A stretch of DNA of 64,000 nt, from contig NZ_AP024202.1 in NCBI RefSeq assembly GCF_021654855.1, positions 1,054,001-1,118,000 of the forward strand, given 5' to 3'. A model generated the notes under the pieces. The model was not told where the DNA came from. It saw only the letters and a list, made by a program, of their open reading frames with translations, and ran no database searches. The DNA comes from Thiomicrorhabdus immobilis (GTDB lineage: Bacteria; Pseudomonadota; Gammaproteobacteria; Thiomicrospirales; Thiomicrospiraceae). The translations under genes were made by a program, and so were the position numbers. Positions 28,631 through 36,508 of this stretch are shown piece after piece. The stretch's first letter is position 1. Every line of letters begins with the position of its first letter.

Positions 28631-29773
28631 TTAAACCACTAAATCAATTTGTTGAATTGTCCCGACTTGCCCTGATTCATGCAGAAAAACGCCTGAACTT
28701 CGGATTTGTCCATGTTGCTTGTTAGAATCGTTAAGTGCAAATTCGGTCGGTATGTTTTGTAGATAAATCGCACCGATATTCAACTCCAACAACCCCGATA
28801 ATTGATTCAAGCCGTTGGGCGTCTTTTGCCAAACTTGCAATTGGCTGAAAATGGTATCGTTCTCATCAATCCAACCGTTGGCATCCTCGTCAAACTGACT
28901 TAACTCAGCAAATCCATTACCGGTCATTGCGCCAAACAGTTCCGTTCCATCATTGATTACGCCATCCTGGTTTTTATCAAAGGCCAAAAAACCCGAGTTG
29001 TTGTTAACGAAGGAGATGTTTTCGCTTTGACCATCGGCATCCAAGTCGAATGCGAATTTATCAACTGTCAATGTCGCCGGCTGACCATTAAAGTTAATTA
29101 CCAACGGGTCCTTGAATATCACACCTTGCTGTTTTTCCAAGCTGAATTGCTGTGTAAACTGGCGAGACATGCTACTGGTCAAATTGAAATCGATAGCACG
29201 ACCATCCTCTGTGGTGACATGTCCGGTTGCTTGGAAACGGGTGTGTTCCTCTTCATGGAATATTTGATTCCATAACCAACGCTGTCCAGTGGTTGGGGTG
29301 GCGTTTTGTATGGAGGCTTGAGGATTCTGAAGGTTTTTGGCCTGTTGTGGAGAAAAAGATGACGTATCGTTACTCTCTTGCGGCGAAGTGTTATAGCCAT
29401 ACACCTGTAGTTTGACTTTTTTACCCGTCAATCGCTCCATCATGGCTTCAATAGCGGAAATCATCTCTTGCAACTTAGTGGGCAGTTGGGTTTGGCTTGC
29501 TGTCGTTGGCCCATCCACTTGCTGTAAATTGTTTAAACCTTGTGTATTTTGCAAAGATAGAGGGTGAAGGGCACTGAGTTGCCGTTGGTAGTTTTCCAAG
29601 GCACTAGGTTGAATAGTGAGTGTTTTGGTACTTTGCTGGGTATGTGAAAAGGTCATCGATTCACGTGTGGCAAGTTGACCGTTGATAAAAGTCTCATGCA
29701 CACGTTCACTTTGGCGCTGCTGCAACAACTGATGTTGCGATTGCAGTTGTATATTCTGGTCTTGTATTCTCAT
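28631..29773 (-). CDS. Hypothetical protein with EF-hand-like calcium motifs
   Basis: The 380-residue product has no signal peptide. The first 150 residues are Gln/Ser-rich and look disordered. The C-terminal half has a beta-rich stretch (VINFNGQPATLTVDKFAFDLD) and DxDxDG-type loops: FDLDADGQSE, FDKNQDGVINDGTELFG and FDEDANGWIDENDTIF. Similar proteins are found in marine gammaproteobacteria, annotated only by their calcium or VCBS-like motifs. I do not know its function. It is transcribed alone. Confidence 0.65.
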   Translation of the reverse strand: MRIQDQNIQLQSQHQLLQQRQSERVHETFINGQLATRESMTFSHTQQSTKTLTIQPSALENYQRQLSALHPLSLQNTQGLNNLQQVDGPTTASQTQLPTKLQEMISAIEAMMERLTGKKVKLQVYGYNTSPQESNDTSSFSPQQAKNLQNPQASIQNATPTTGQRWLWNQIFHEEEHTRFQATGHVTTEDGRAIDFNLTSSMSRQFTQQFSLEKQQGVIFKDPLVINFNGQPATLTVDKFAFDLDADGQSENISFVNNNSGFLAFDKNQDGVINDGTELFGAMTGNGFAELSQFDEDANGWIDENDTIFSQLQVWQKTPNGLNQLSGLLELNIGAIYLQNIPTEFALNDSNKQHGQIRSSGVFLHESGQVGTIQQIDLVV

Positions 29774-29932
29774 GAACCTATCCGTTTATGTTGTATGGTT
29801 GGAAGGTTCCCTTGTCTGTTTTTATATTTTTAGTTGTATCTTTTATAAATAGAGATAACGGCAGGGAAGAGAAAGTCTTTAGAAAAAAAATCAATGATAT
29901 GAGATGGTTAGGACGGAAGGTGTTGTAGGTGT

Positions 29933-30190
29933 TTAATCGTTTTTTTGCTTAATGTAGTCAGCAAGCTTTTGTTTGAATTTATTCCATACAGGTTTGCCCA
30001 ACAGCAAAATTGCAATATAAAATGAAACTTCACCCACAATAATTAATGCGGTAATTATTCCTGCTGTTTCGGCAATACTAAAATCTAAAAATGGAATCAC
30101 AAAAACCAATACCCAAGCGATGGTCGAAATCGCGAATAGTGTGTAAGCTAGAGGTTTTATCAATCTTGACAGTGGTTGGTTTGCACTCAT
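29933..30190 (-). CDS. Small membrane protein (transporter-suffix type)
   Basis: The 85-residue protein has two hydrophobic helices (about 12-34 and 39-63) followed by a Lys-rich tail (WNKFKQKLADYIKQKND). It resembles the short 'transporter suffix' family, whose function is unknown. It is divergent from the GDSL lipoprotein gene with only about 20 bases between the starts, so the two promoters must overlap. Confidence 0.65.
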   Translation of the reverse strand: MSANQPLSRLIKPLAYTLFAISTIAWVLVFVIPFLDFSIAETAGIITALIIVGEVSFYIAILLLGKPVWNKFKQKLADYIKQKND

Positions 30191-30210
30191 GATTATCGTT
30201 GCTCATTAAT

Positions 30211-30852
30211 ATGGAATTTTCAGTGAAAACGCATACTATACCAGGCCTGGTAAGATTTATATTAAGTCTCGTTATCAGTACGCTGCTGCTATCTTCATGC
30301 AGTAGAGTCCAACTACCCGCTTTACACTCCGATGACGTGGTTATCGCTTTTGGGGATAGTTTAACGGCTGGTTATGGGGTAGATAAAAGCCAAAGTTACC
30401 CCAGTATTTTAGCCAAACTAACCGGTTTGAATGTTGTCAATGCGGGTATTTCCGGTGAAACCACGACACAAGGATTAAAACGATTGCCTGAGGTATTGGA
30501 ACAGCATCAGCCTAAATTGGTGATTTTATTAGAGGGTGGTAACGATGTCTTGCAAAAGGTGGCGGAGTCGAAAATCAAATCAAACCTGAAGCAGATGATT
30601 CAACTTATCAAGCAGAGTGGGGCATCGGTATTGCTAGTCGGAGTGCCAGAGAAGAGATTGTTTGGCAGTGCATTGGATTTATACTCGGAACTGGCCAGCG
30701 AACTTGAAATCCCTTTGGAGGAAGATATTGTCGCGAGCCTAATGAAAAGACCGTCAATGAAATCGGACTATGTGCATTTCAATCAGCAAGGCTATCAAGC
30801 CATGGCAGAAGCGATTTATGAACAATTGCAAAATCGAGGGGCGGTTGATTAG
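30211..30852 (+). CDS. GDSL/SGNH-family esterase lipoprotein (TesA-like)
   Basis: The four SGNH blocks are present: GDSLTAGYG, GISGET, GGND, and the catalytic pair in DYVHFNQQGY. It resembles the TesA/arylesterase group, which hydrolyses acyl esters or thioesters. A hydrophobic segment with lipobox LLSSC near residue 30 suggests a lipoprotein rather than free periplasmic TesA. The start is uncertain: TTG 30199, ATG 30211 and GTG 30223 are all possible and none has a clear ribosome site. The 14-bp palindrome at 30239 lies in the first codons (IPGLV). Confidence 0.8.
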   Translation: MEFSVKTHTIPGLVRFILSLVISTLLLSSCSRVQLPALHSDDVVIAFGDSLTAGYGVDKSQSYPSILAKLTGLNVVNAGISGETTTQGLKRLPEVLEQHQPKLVILLEGGNDVLQKVAESKIKSNLKQMIQLIKQSGASVLLVGVPEKRLFGSALDLYSELASELEIPLEEDIVASLMKRPSMKSDYVHFNQQGYQAMAEAIYEQLQNRGAVD

Positions 30853-30878
30853 TTAGGCTTGGTTGTCCTTAAGCTTGG

Positions 30879-31367
30879 TTAATTTTCAAATGGAGTATAT
30901 TGAATCTTATTGATGTACCAGGTTTTTTTGCCCTCGGGCGTGTCCACAATCACTTCATCATCGATTTCTTTACCAATTAAGGCGCGTGCCATAGGGGAGT
31001 TGATACTAATGGCATTTGTTTTAGGATCAAACTCATCGGCACCGACAATTCGATATCGAACAACTAATGCATCATCATTCTCAAGCTCAACCCAAGCGCC
31101 AAAAAATACTTTGCCATCTTGTTGGGGGGAATATTCAACGACCTGAACCGCATCGAGACGTTTGCGTAGAAAACGAATTCGACGATCGATTTCCCTTAAA
31201 CGACGTTTACCTTCTTTATATTCCGCATTTTCAGAACGATCACCGTGGGCCGCAGCTTCGGTCACCGCTTGTGTTGTGATTCTGCGTTCTACTCGCCAAA
31301 GATGATCAAGTTCTTTCTCTAAGGCGACACGCCCTTGTCTGGTAATTAAATTTGCTCTGGATGTCAT
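30879..31367 (-). CDS. greB: Transcription elongation factor GreB
   Basis: GreB rescues backtracked RNA polymerase by stimulating transcript cleavage. The N-terminal coiled coil carries HGDRSENAEYKEGKRRLREIDRRIRFL, with the acidic tip residues. The C-terminal FKBP-like domain has VGADEFDPKTNAISINSPMARALIGKEIDDEV. The 162 residues and Arg-rich coil favour GreB over GreA. Confidence 0.93.
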   Translation of the reverse strand: MTSRANLITRQGRVALEKELDHLWRVERRITTQAVTEAAAHGDRSENAEYKEGKRRLREIDRRIRFLRKRLDAVQVVEYSPQQDGKVFFGAWVELENDDALVVRYRIVGADEFDPKTNAISINSPMARALIGKEIDDEVIVDTPEGKKTWYINKIQYTPFEN

Positions 31368-31400
31368 AGTCTTACTAATCGGTTAATGCCTAAGGAGGGA

Positions 31401-31871
31401 TTACATTTCTTCAGGATACCAAGCGGATTGCTCGGCTTGTTGATAGAGTTCGTTGAATTGGTCGTGAATCTCTTTTATCCAATCTTGGTCTTTTGCTTTT
31501 GCACAACCTCCCATTCTGTTTAAGTTTTTCTTAAAATCAATTTCTTGTGCCTCTTTTTCAGCGCGAACATCCGGGTTAATAAAATCTTTGATGAAGTTAT
31601 TGGCGGTAATACTGTATTTGGTGATATACAGGCGATTCACTTTATTGAAATTTTTGGCCACACTTGTACCACGGCAACGGATATTATAAAAGTCTAACTG
31701 TAGGGCTTTTAAGACCAGCTCTGAATGCAGTTTAAGTTCTGGATTTTGGTTGTTTGTTGTTTCATTGGCAAAGGACGTTGGTGCGAATAGGCTTAAAACA
31801 GGCATTAAAACCATTATAAGCATTAGTCTATTGATGGTCTTGAATGGCGGATGTGATTTGTAGGTAAACAT
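31401..31871 (-). CDS. Hypothetical secreted protein
   Basis: The 156-residue product has an N-terminal hydrophobic stretch (RLMLIMVLMPVLSLFAPTSFA) that looks like a signal peptide. A helical, charged mature part follows, with two cysteines (IRCRG and GGCAK) that could form a disulfide. I do not recognise the family. It lies 33 bases upstream of greB on the same strand and may share its transcript. Confidence 0.6.
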   Translation of the reverse strand: MFTYKSHPPFKTINRLMLIMVLMPVLSLFAPTSFANETTNNQNPELKLHSELVLKALQLDFYNIRCRGTSVAKNFNKVNRLYITKYSITANNFIKDFINPDVRAEKEAQEIDFKKNLNRMGGCAKAKDQDWIKEIHDQFNELYQQAEQSAWYPEEM

Positions 31872-31987
31872 AAAAATTCCAATAAGGGCTCATGTAATTT
31901 ACAGAGTCTGTTTAGTTTACTGGATATATTCGGTGTTTTGAATGCTTATGCGGATTTGGTTAAAATTTTATTGGTTGGGTGAAACTA

Positions 31988-32020
31988 GAAAGCCTCAAAC
32001 AAAAGCTTGTTTGAGGCTTA
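31988..32020 (-). terminator. Hairpin terminator
   Basis: AGCCTCAAACAA and its complement form a 12-bp stem with a 4-base loop. On the minus strand it is followed by TTTCTAGTTT. It lies 28 bases beyond the stop of the small SQR-partner gene. Confidence 0.7.
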
Positions 32021-32048
32021 GTATGTGGTTATACAGGACTTTGTTCAA

Positions 32049-32435
32049 TTATTTAACAAGCTGTTTAACCCAAGACTCCATGGTATCGTTGGCAATAGGA
32101 TTTGGAGCTTCCATAAAGTTAACGATAAAACGATCACCCATATCCGTTACACCAATTGAGCGTGGACGAACCGCAACTGGGTCGGCTGATGGTAATTGGA
32201 AACCAAAGCAGAGGATTAAGTTTTGAGCATCGACAATCCCTTCTCCAATTTCACCACCAATGCTTTTAGTGTGGCTAAAGTGGTCAAAACGGGCGATGTT
32301 TACCGCTTTTGGATCCGCTTCAACTTGTGCGTGCAAAAAATCTAAGATAGCTGGAACGCTATCGAATTTAGATTCTTCTTTGCTGAACTCTAGCGCGAAA
32401 ATTGGGTATTTTTCTTTAAAGATTTTTTGTTGCAT
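32049..32435 (-). CDS. Small conserved protein next to SQR-like gene
   Basis: The 128-residue soluble product has no signal peptide, no membrane segment and one Cys (LCFGF). Its pattern (FDHFSHTKSIGGEIGEGIVDAQNLILCFGFQLP) looks like a DUF6858-type protein, a family I associate weakly with sulfur oxidisers; this match is from memory. It follows the SQR-like gene on the same strand after a 120-base gap that contains a hairpin and two palindrome half copies. Its role is unknown. Confidence 0.6.
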   Translation of the reverse strand: MQQKIFKEKYPIFALEFSKEESKFDSVPAILDFLHAQVEADPKAVNIARFDHFSHTKSIGGEIGEGIVDAQNLILCFGFQLPSADPVAVRPRSIGVTDMGDRFIVNFMEAPNPIANDTMESWVKQLVK

Positions 32436-32471
32436 GTTTTTTCCTTAGCAATAAAGTGAGATTGATTCAAA

Positions 32472-32504
32472 GAGACCTTTGCACTCATCTCATACAAAGG
32501 TCTC
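32472..32504 (-). terminator. Hairpin between SQR-like gene and its small neighbour
   Basis: GAGACCTTTG and its perfect complement form a 10-bp stem with a 13-base loop. The T-run is short (TTT). It may end the SQR transcript or lower expression of the downstream gene. Confidence 0.5.
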
Positions 32505-32515
32505 AATAAAGTTAG

Positions 32516-32545
32516 CAGGCCTGTTCAGATCTAATGGGCAGGCCT
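32516..32545. repeat. Two palindrome copies in tandem
   Basis: GCAGGCCTGT at 32515-32524 is followed by GCAGGCCTAT, whose core is at 32539-32545. Because the core is self-complementary, the pair can also fold on each other. They lie downstream of the SQR-like gene. Confidence 0.6.
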
Positions 32546-32556
32546 ATAAGTTTTGT

Positions 32557-33681
32557 TTAGCGGTACTGGCGAAGGTACATCCATTCAAATGCACGTTTAG
32601 CCATGTGCAATAGACGGCAAGGAGGCAGTAGGGTAGTACCTTTCTCCGTTCGTTTGATTAAAATACCGTGAGAGAGCGTATCTACAATACAGATCAGCTC
32701 ATGTTTGAACTCTTCAAGGTCTGTTTGACCATTTAATGATTTCACAAGGTTTTTTGCCGCAGCTGTCGCTTGTAGGTCAGCCGCGTGTGCTTGTTTTGCT
32801 TGCCAATCCGGGCCTGGGAAACTTCCCGCATCACCCGCCACGTAAACATTCTCATAGCCTTCGACTTGGGCAAACATATTGGCCACAATCATGCCACCCG
32901 CTGATTTTGGCAATTCTGAGTTTGCTAGCCAAGCTGGCCCCGTCATCCCTGGCATGAATAGAATTAAATCGGCATCAAATTCACCCCCTTCGGTTTTGAC
33001 TTTATTGGCTTCAAAGCCAACCATCTTGTGACCTAGTTGGGTGTCGATGCCTTTTTTAGCCATCATTTTCACTAAGTTGCCAGGAACTTTAGGCCCAAGA
33101 CGTTTTCCTGGTTCAGGTGCAGGGTTGAAGAATACGATTTTGAATTTATCTCTGCGGCCTTGGCGACGTAATAAGGTATCGATACCAAATAGGAATTCAA
33201 ACATTGGGCCTCCACGCATTGCAGAAGGCTCATTAGGATTTCCGCCAAAACCGATGGCAATGGTTCCTCCACTCATACCATCAAGGCGATCTTTGATTTT
33301 GTTTGCGGCATCGATTCCTTCACAAGGCGTAATGGCGTGTTCAATTCCAGGCAGTTTTTTAATGAAACGTCCACCCGTTGCGATAATTAAACCATCGTTT
33401 TGGTACTCTCCATCAGAGGTGATCACTGTGCGCCCACCATTGGTCACGTTTTCAACAGACGCTTGAATGAATTGCACCTTTTGTCTGTTGAAGAAGTTAT
33501 GAAGATTAATGCGCAAATCATCACCTTTGCGGATACCTGACGGTACCCAGATTAGACTAGGGTAGTACACAAAAGATTCATTTGGAGCAATAACCGTAAT
33601 GTTTGCATTGGGTGCCGCTTTACGTGTTTGTTTTATAGCGGTTAACGCCGCAAAGCCTGTGCCTAAAATGGTAATGTTCAT
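32557..33681 (-). CDS. Sulfide:quinone oxidoreductase-like flavoprotein
   Basis: The FAD/NAD-linked reductase of 374 residues has an N-terminal ILGTGFAALTA fold and the second FAD motif VYVAGDAGSFPGPDWQAKQAHAADLQA typical of SQR and FccB. SQR oxidises sulfide and passes electrons to quinone. It has three cysteines, Cys120 (TPCEGID), Cys331 (ICIVD) and Cys355 (PPCRL). The middle region that holds the second redox Cys in classical SQR reads PSAMRGGPMFEFLFG and has none. It may therefore be a divergent SQR type or a related quinone reductase. The C-terminal amphipathic tail (HMAKRAFEWMYLRQY) could bind the membrane. Confidence 0.8.
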   Translation of the reverse strand: MNITILGTGFAALTAIKQTRKAAPNANITVIAPNESFVYYPSLIWVPSGIRKGDDLRINLHNFFNRQKVQFIQASVENVTNGGRTVITSDGEYQNDGLIIATGGRFIKKLPGIEHAITPCEGIDAANKIKDRLDGMSGGTIAIGFGGNPNEPSAMRGGPMFEFLFGIDTLLRRQGRRDKFKIVFFNPAPEPGKRLGPKVPGNLVKMMAKKGIDTQLGHKMVGFEANKVKTEGGEFDADLILFMPGMTGPAWLANSELPKSAGGMIVANMFAQVEGYENVYVAGDAGSFPGPDWQAKQAHAADLQATAAAKNLVKSLNGQTDLEEFKHELICIVDTLSHGILIKRTEKGTTLLPPCRLLHMAKRAFEWMYLRQYR

Positions 33682-33991
33682 AGTGATGATTCCATTAGTA
33701 ATATTTTGTCTATTATAGAATTAATTTATATTTTGGAGTGATAAATCGATTCAATTTTATAAATGAATCATAACAAAAAAAACTTATGACTAAAGGTTAA
33801 AAAAGAGGATTAATTTTACCGATAAAAATGCGATTGGTTTGATGTTGAAAATTATAGAATAAAATGAAGTTGGCTTATTTTATATATAAATAGCTTTAAG
33901 TTGTTTTTGGTATATTAAGATAGTTTTCATTTTGTCTTAATATGTTTTAAATCAATATGATGAATGGTTTTGTTAATTCGTTTTATAGGTT
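33682..33991. other. AT-rich intergenic region
   Basis: The 310-base, very AT-rich stretch lies upstream of the SQR-like gene and downstream of the PLP enzyme gene. It should contain the SQR promoter. I see no hairpin with a T-run, no repeat and no RNA gene. Confidence 0.35.
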
Positions 33992-34960
33992 TTACGTTCT
34001 TCCTTGAAGGCCTCCTGTATGGAGTAAAATTATTTTTGAGCCTTTAGGGATTTTCCCCGATTTGAGCTCTTGATAAAATGCGTAAACCATTTTTGAGGTG
34101 TAGATCGGATCCAATAGGATTTCAAATTCTGTTTCAAATTTTTCCTGAAACTCAGTCCCCTCAATGGAGTTTTTAGCATAACCCCCGTCATGATATTGTG
34201 TGAGTAATTGCCATTTGATGGAATTTTTATTTACTTTTTTATCCTTAGAATCGGTGTGATTTTGGCGGACTGAATTTATTAAATCTTCAATTTCTGTTCG
34301 TAAATAGTTAGCCTTTTTGAGCACGGCAACACCTAGGATTTTTCGCTCGATTTGGGTGTTTTCCAAAACTGCATTTTCGTTGCAATGGACCAATCCCGCT
34401 AAGGTTCCGCCAGTGCCGGTTGCGGTGAAAAGATGTGTCCAGTTCGGACATTGTCGATTGATTTCAGAAGTTAAGTCATCAAAACCCAAGACGGCATATT
34501 GGTTACTCCCTCCTTCAGGGATGATATAGGCGGATGGAAACTGGTTTTCACAAGCGGTTAAAAACCGTTGGTCTTGCTTTTGGCGATAGGTTTGTCTATC
34601 TACGAACTGGAATTGCATGCCATTGGCGCTGGCCAATTTCAGTGTGTGGCTCCAGGTCTCAGGCTTGTGGGCTAGCTCTTGGCCTCTGATGATACCAATG
34701 CTTTTAAAACCAGAGGCTTTGGCCGCAGCAGCTGTTGCGGCGATATGATTGGAAAAAGCCCCACCAAAAGTCAGTAAGGTGTCTCGGTTGAGTTTAGCGG
34801 CCTGTTGTAAATTGTATTTTAATTTATGCCATTTATTACCTTGAACGAGGGGATGGTTCAAATCGTCCCGCTTCATCCAGACCTCTACGTTATATTGCTC
34901 AAATAGCCTTGAATATAAAGGCGTTAACGGTGTTGTATTAATATTTTTTTCTATATTCAT
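33992..34960 (-). CDS. PLP enzyme, D-cysteine desulfhydrase / ACC deaminase family
   Basis: This is a fold-type II pyridoxal phosphate enzyme. The N-terminal VWMKRDDLNHPLVQGNKWHKLKYNL contains the PLP Lys region, followed by TFGGAFSNHIAATAAAAKASG and the phosphate loop TGTGGTLAGLV. Family members deaminate ACC or release sulfide from D-cysteine; sequence alone does not separate these here. The 322 residues are normal. It is transcribed alone, divergent from amt. Confidence 0.8.
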   Translation of the reverse strand: MNIEKNINTTPLTPLYSRLFEQYNVEVWMKRDDLNHPLVQGNKWHKLKYNLQQAAKLNRDTLLTFGGAFSNHIAATAAAAKASGFKSIGIIRGQELAHKPETWSHTLKLASANGMQFQFVDRQTYRQKQDQRFLTACENQFPSAYIIPEGGSNQYAVLGFDDLTSEINRQCPNWTHLFTATGTGGTLAGLVHCNENAVLENTQIERKILGVAVLKKANYLRTEIEDLINSVRQNHTDSKDKKVNKNSIKWQLLTQYHDGGYAKNSIEGTEFQEKFETEFEILLDPIYTSKMVYAFYQELKSGKIPKGSKIILLHTGGLQGRT

Positions 34961-35159
34961 ATTACGAATTTTGGTACAATTTTTCGCTTATGGGTGAGAT
35001 AAGCTTGCTCTAAGATAATAGGTCGCGTTTCGATGACCAAATCAATACTGATAAGTTCTTGAGGCGATAAACATAATCGGACTTTTAGGGTAGCTTACCC
35101 TGCTTGTTAATTAGATTAAAGCCGAAGATATTAAAGCTTGTAGCTTAAAGAGGAGCAAG

Positions 35160-36377
35160 ATGGAACAGTTAACAACAAGTTTGGATGTGTTGTTTATTCT
35201 TTTAGGTGCGATTTTAGTGCTGTTTATGCATGCCGGTTTTGCATTTTTAGAGGTAGGGACCGTACAACATAAAAACCAGGTAAACGCTCTAGTTAAAATC
35301 ATGAGTGATTTAGGTGTGTCAACCGTAGCGTATTTCTTTATAGGTTATGGGGTGGCTTACGGTGTGTTCCTCGGATTTAACATCGATGGCCAACTAACCC
35401 AAGCGATGACTGAAAAATCGGGCTATGAATTGGTTAAGTTTTTCTTTTTGATGACTTTTGCCGCTGCGATTCCTGCCATCGTTTCAGGTGGTATTGCTGA
35501 GCGTGCACGTTTCTATCCTGTCCTTCTCTCCACCTTTTTAATTGTGGCTTTTGTTTATCCTCTTTTTGAGGGGATTGCTTGGAACAGTAATTTTGGCATA
35601 CAGACCTGGTTGGAAGAGAGTTTTGGTGCTGGTTTTCACGATTTTGCAGGCTCGATTGTGGTTCATGGTGTGGGTGGCTGGATTGCTTTAGCGGCGATAT
35701 TGGTTTTAGGTGCGCGTCATAATCGTTATGACAAGCAGGGTACTATTCGTCAGTCACATCCGCCATCAAGCATTCCATTCTTGGCTTTAGGTGCATGGAT
35801 CTTAACCGTCGGTTGGTTTGGTTTTAACGTGATGTCAGCGCAAGCGATTGAAGGGATTCAAGGTTTAGTGGCCATGAACTCTTTAATGGCTATGGTTGGC
35901 GGGATTTTAGCGGCGACGTTTGTTGGGGATAAAGACCCGGGGTTTGTGCATAACGGACCTTTAGCAGGCCTGGTGGCAATTTGTGCTGGTTCTGATGTGG
36001 TTAGCCCGTTAGGAGCCTTGGTTATCGGTTTGGTGGCAGGGGCTTTATTTGTCAAAGCCTTTACCTGGACTCAAAAAACTTTAAGAGTGGATGATGTTTT
36101 AGGGGTTTGGCCTTTACACGGTTTAGTTGGTGTGTGGGGTGGTATCGCCGCGGGTATCTTCGGTTCTGAATCATTAGGTGGGCTTGGTGGTGTTTCATTA
36201 GCCTCTCAGTTGGTTGGGATTGGTATCGGTGTTGGCATCGCCTTTGTGGGCGGTTATGCGGTTTACCTGATCGTGAATACGATTTCGACCATTCGTATGA
36301 GTGAAGATGAGCAGTATCAAGGTGCGGATTTAGCTATCCACCGCATTCATGCAAATCCACCGCGTGAAGATTATTAA
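35160..36377 (+). CDS. amt: Ammonium transporter
   Basis: The 405-residue Amt/MEP/Rh protein has 11 hydrophobic helices. Conserved pieces include FLEVGTVQHKNQVNALVKIMSDLGVSTVAYFFIGYG, DFAGSIVVHGVGGWIAL (pore His) and the second pore-His region PLHGLVGVWGGIAAGIFG. It lacks an obvious cleaved signal peptide. AGAGGAGCAAG is a strong ribosome site. glnK, the usual partner, is not adjacent. A palindrome copy at 35965 encodes AGLV. Confidence 0.94.
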   Translation: MEQLTTSLDVLFILLGAILVLFMHAGFAFLEVGTVQHKNQVNALVKIMSDLGVSTVAYFFIGYGVAYGVFLGFNIDGQLTQAMTEKSGYELVKFFFLMTFAAAIPAIVSGGIAERARFYPVLLSTFLIVAFVYPLFEGIAWNSNFGIQTWLEESFGAGFHDFAGSIVVHGVGGWIALAAILVLGARHNRYDKQGTIRQSHPPSSIPFLALGAWILTVGWFGFNVMSAQAIEGIQGLVAMNSLMAMVGGILAATFVGDKDPGFVHNGPLAGLVAICAGSDVVSPLGALVIGLVAGALFVKAFTWTQKTLRVDDVLGVWPLHGLVGVWGGIAAGIFGSESLGGLGGVSLASQLVGIGIGVGIAFVGGYAVYLIVNTISTIRMSEDEQYQGADLAIHRIHANPPREDY

Positions 36378-36400
36378 TAGCAGACATGCATAATTCCGAT

Positions 36401-36431
36401 AAAAAGCCCGCACCGAGTTGCGGGCTTTTTT
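36401..36431 (+). terminator. Intrinsic terminator after amt
   Basis: AAAAAGCCCGCA and its complement form a strong GC stem with a short loop and a T-run, 24 bases after the amt stop. Confidence 0.92.
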
Positions 36432-36508
36432 GTTATAGTGTATTCAATATTTAACGTGTCAAAATAGCCTTTTACACGAGGCAAATAACAAGAAGAAAAA
36501 ACACACCT

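Noticed and set aside
34971-34989. Possible sigma-54 promoter (TTGGTAC...TTCGCT) before amt
   Set aside because: The GG-to-GC spacing is 11 rather than 10 bases and the -12 element is poor, so it does not meet the consensus.
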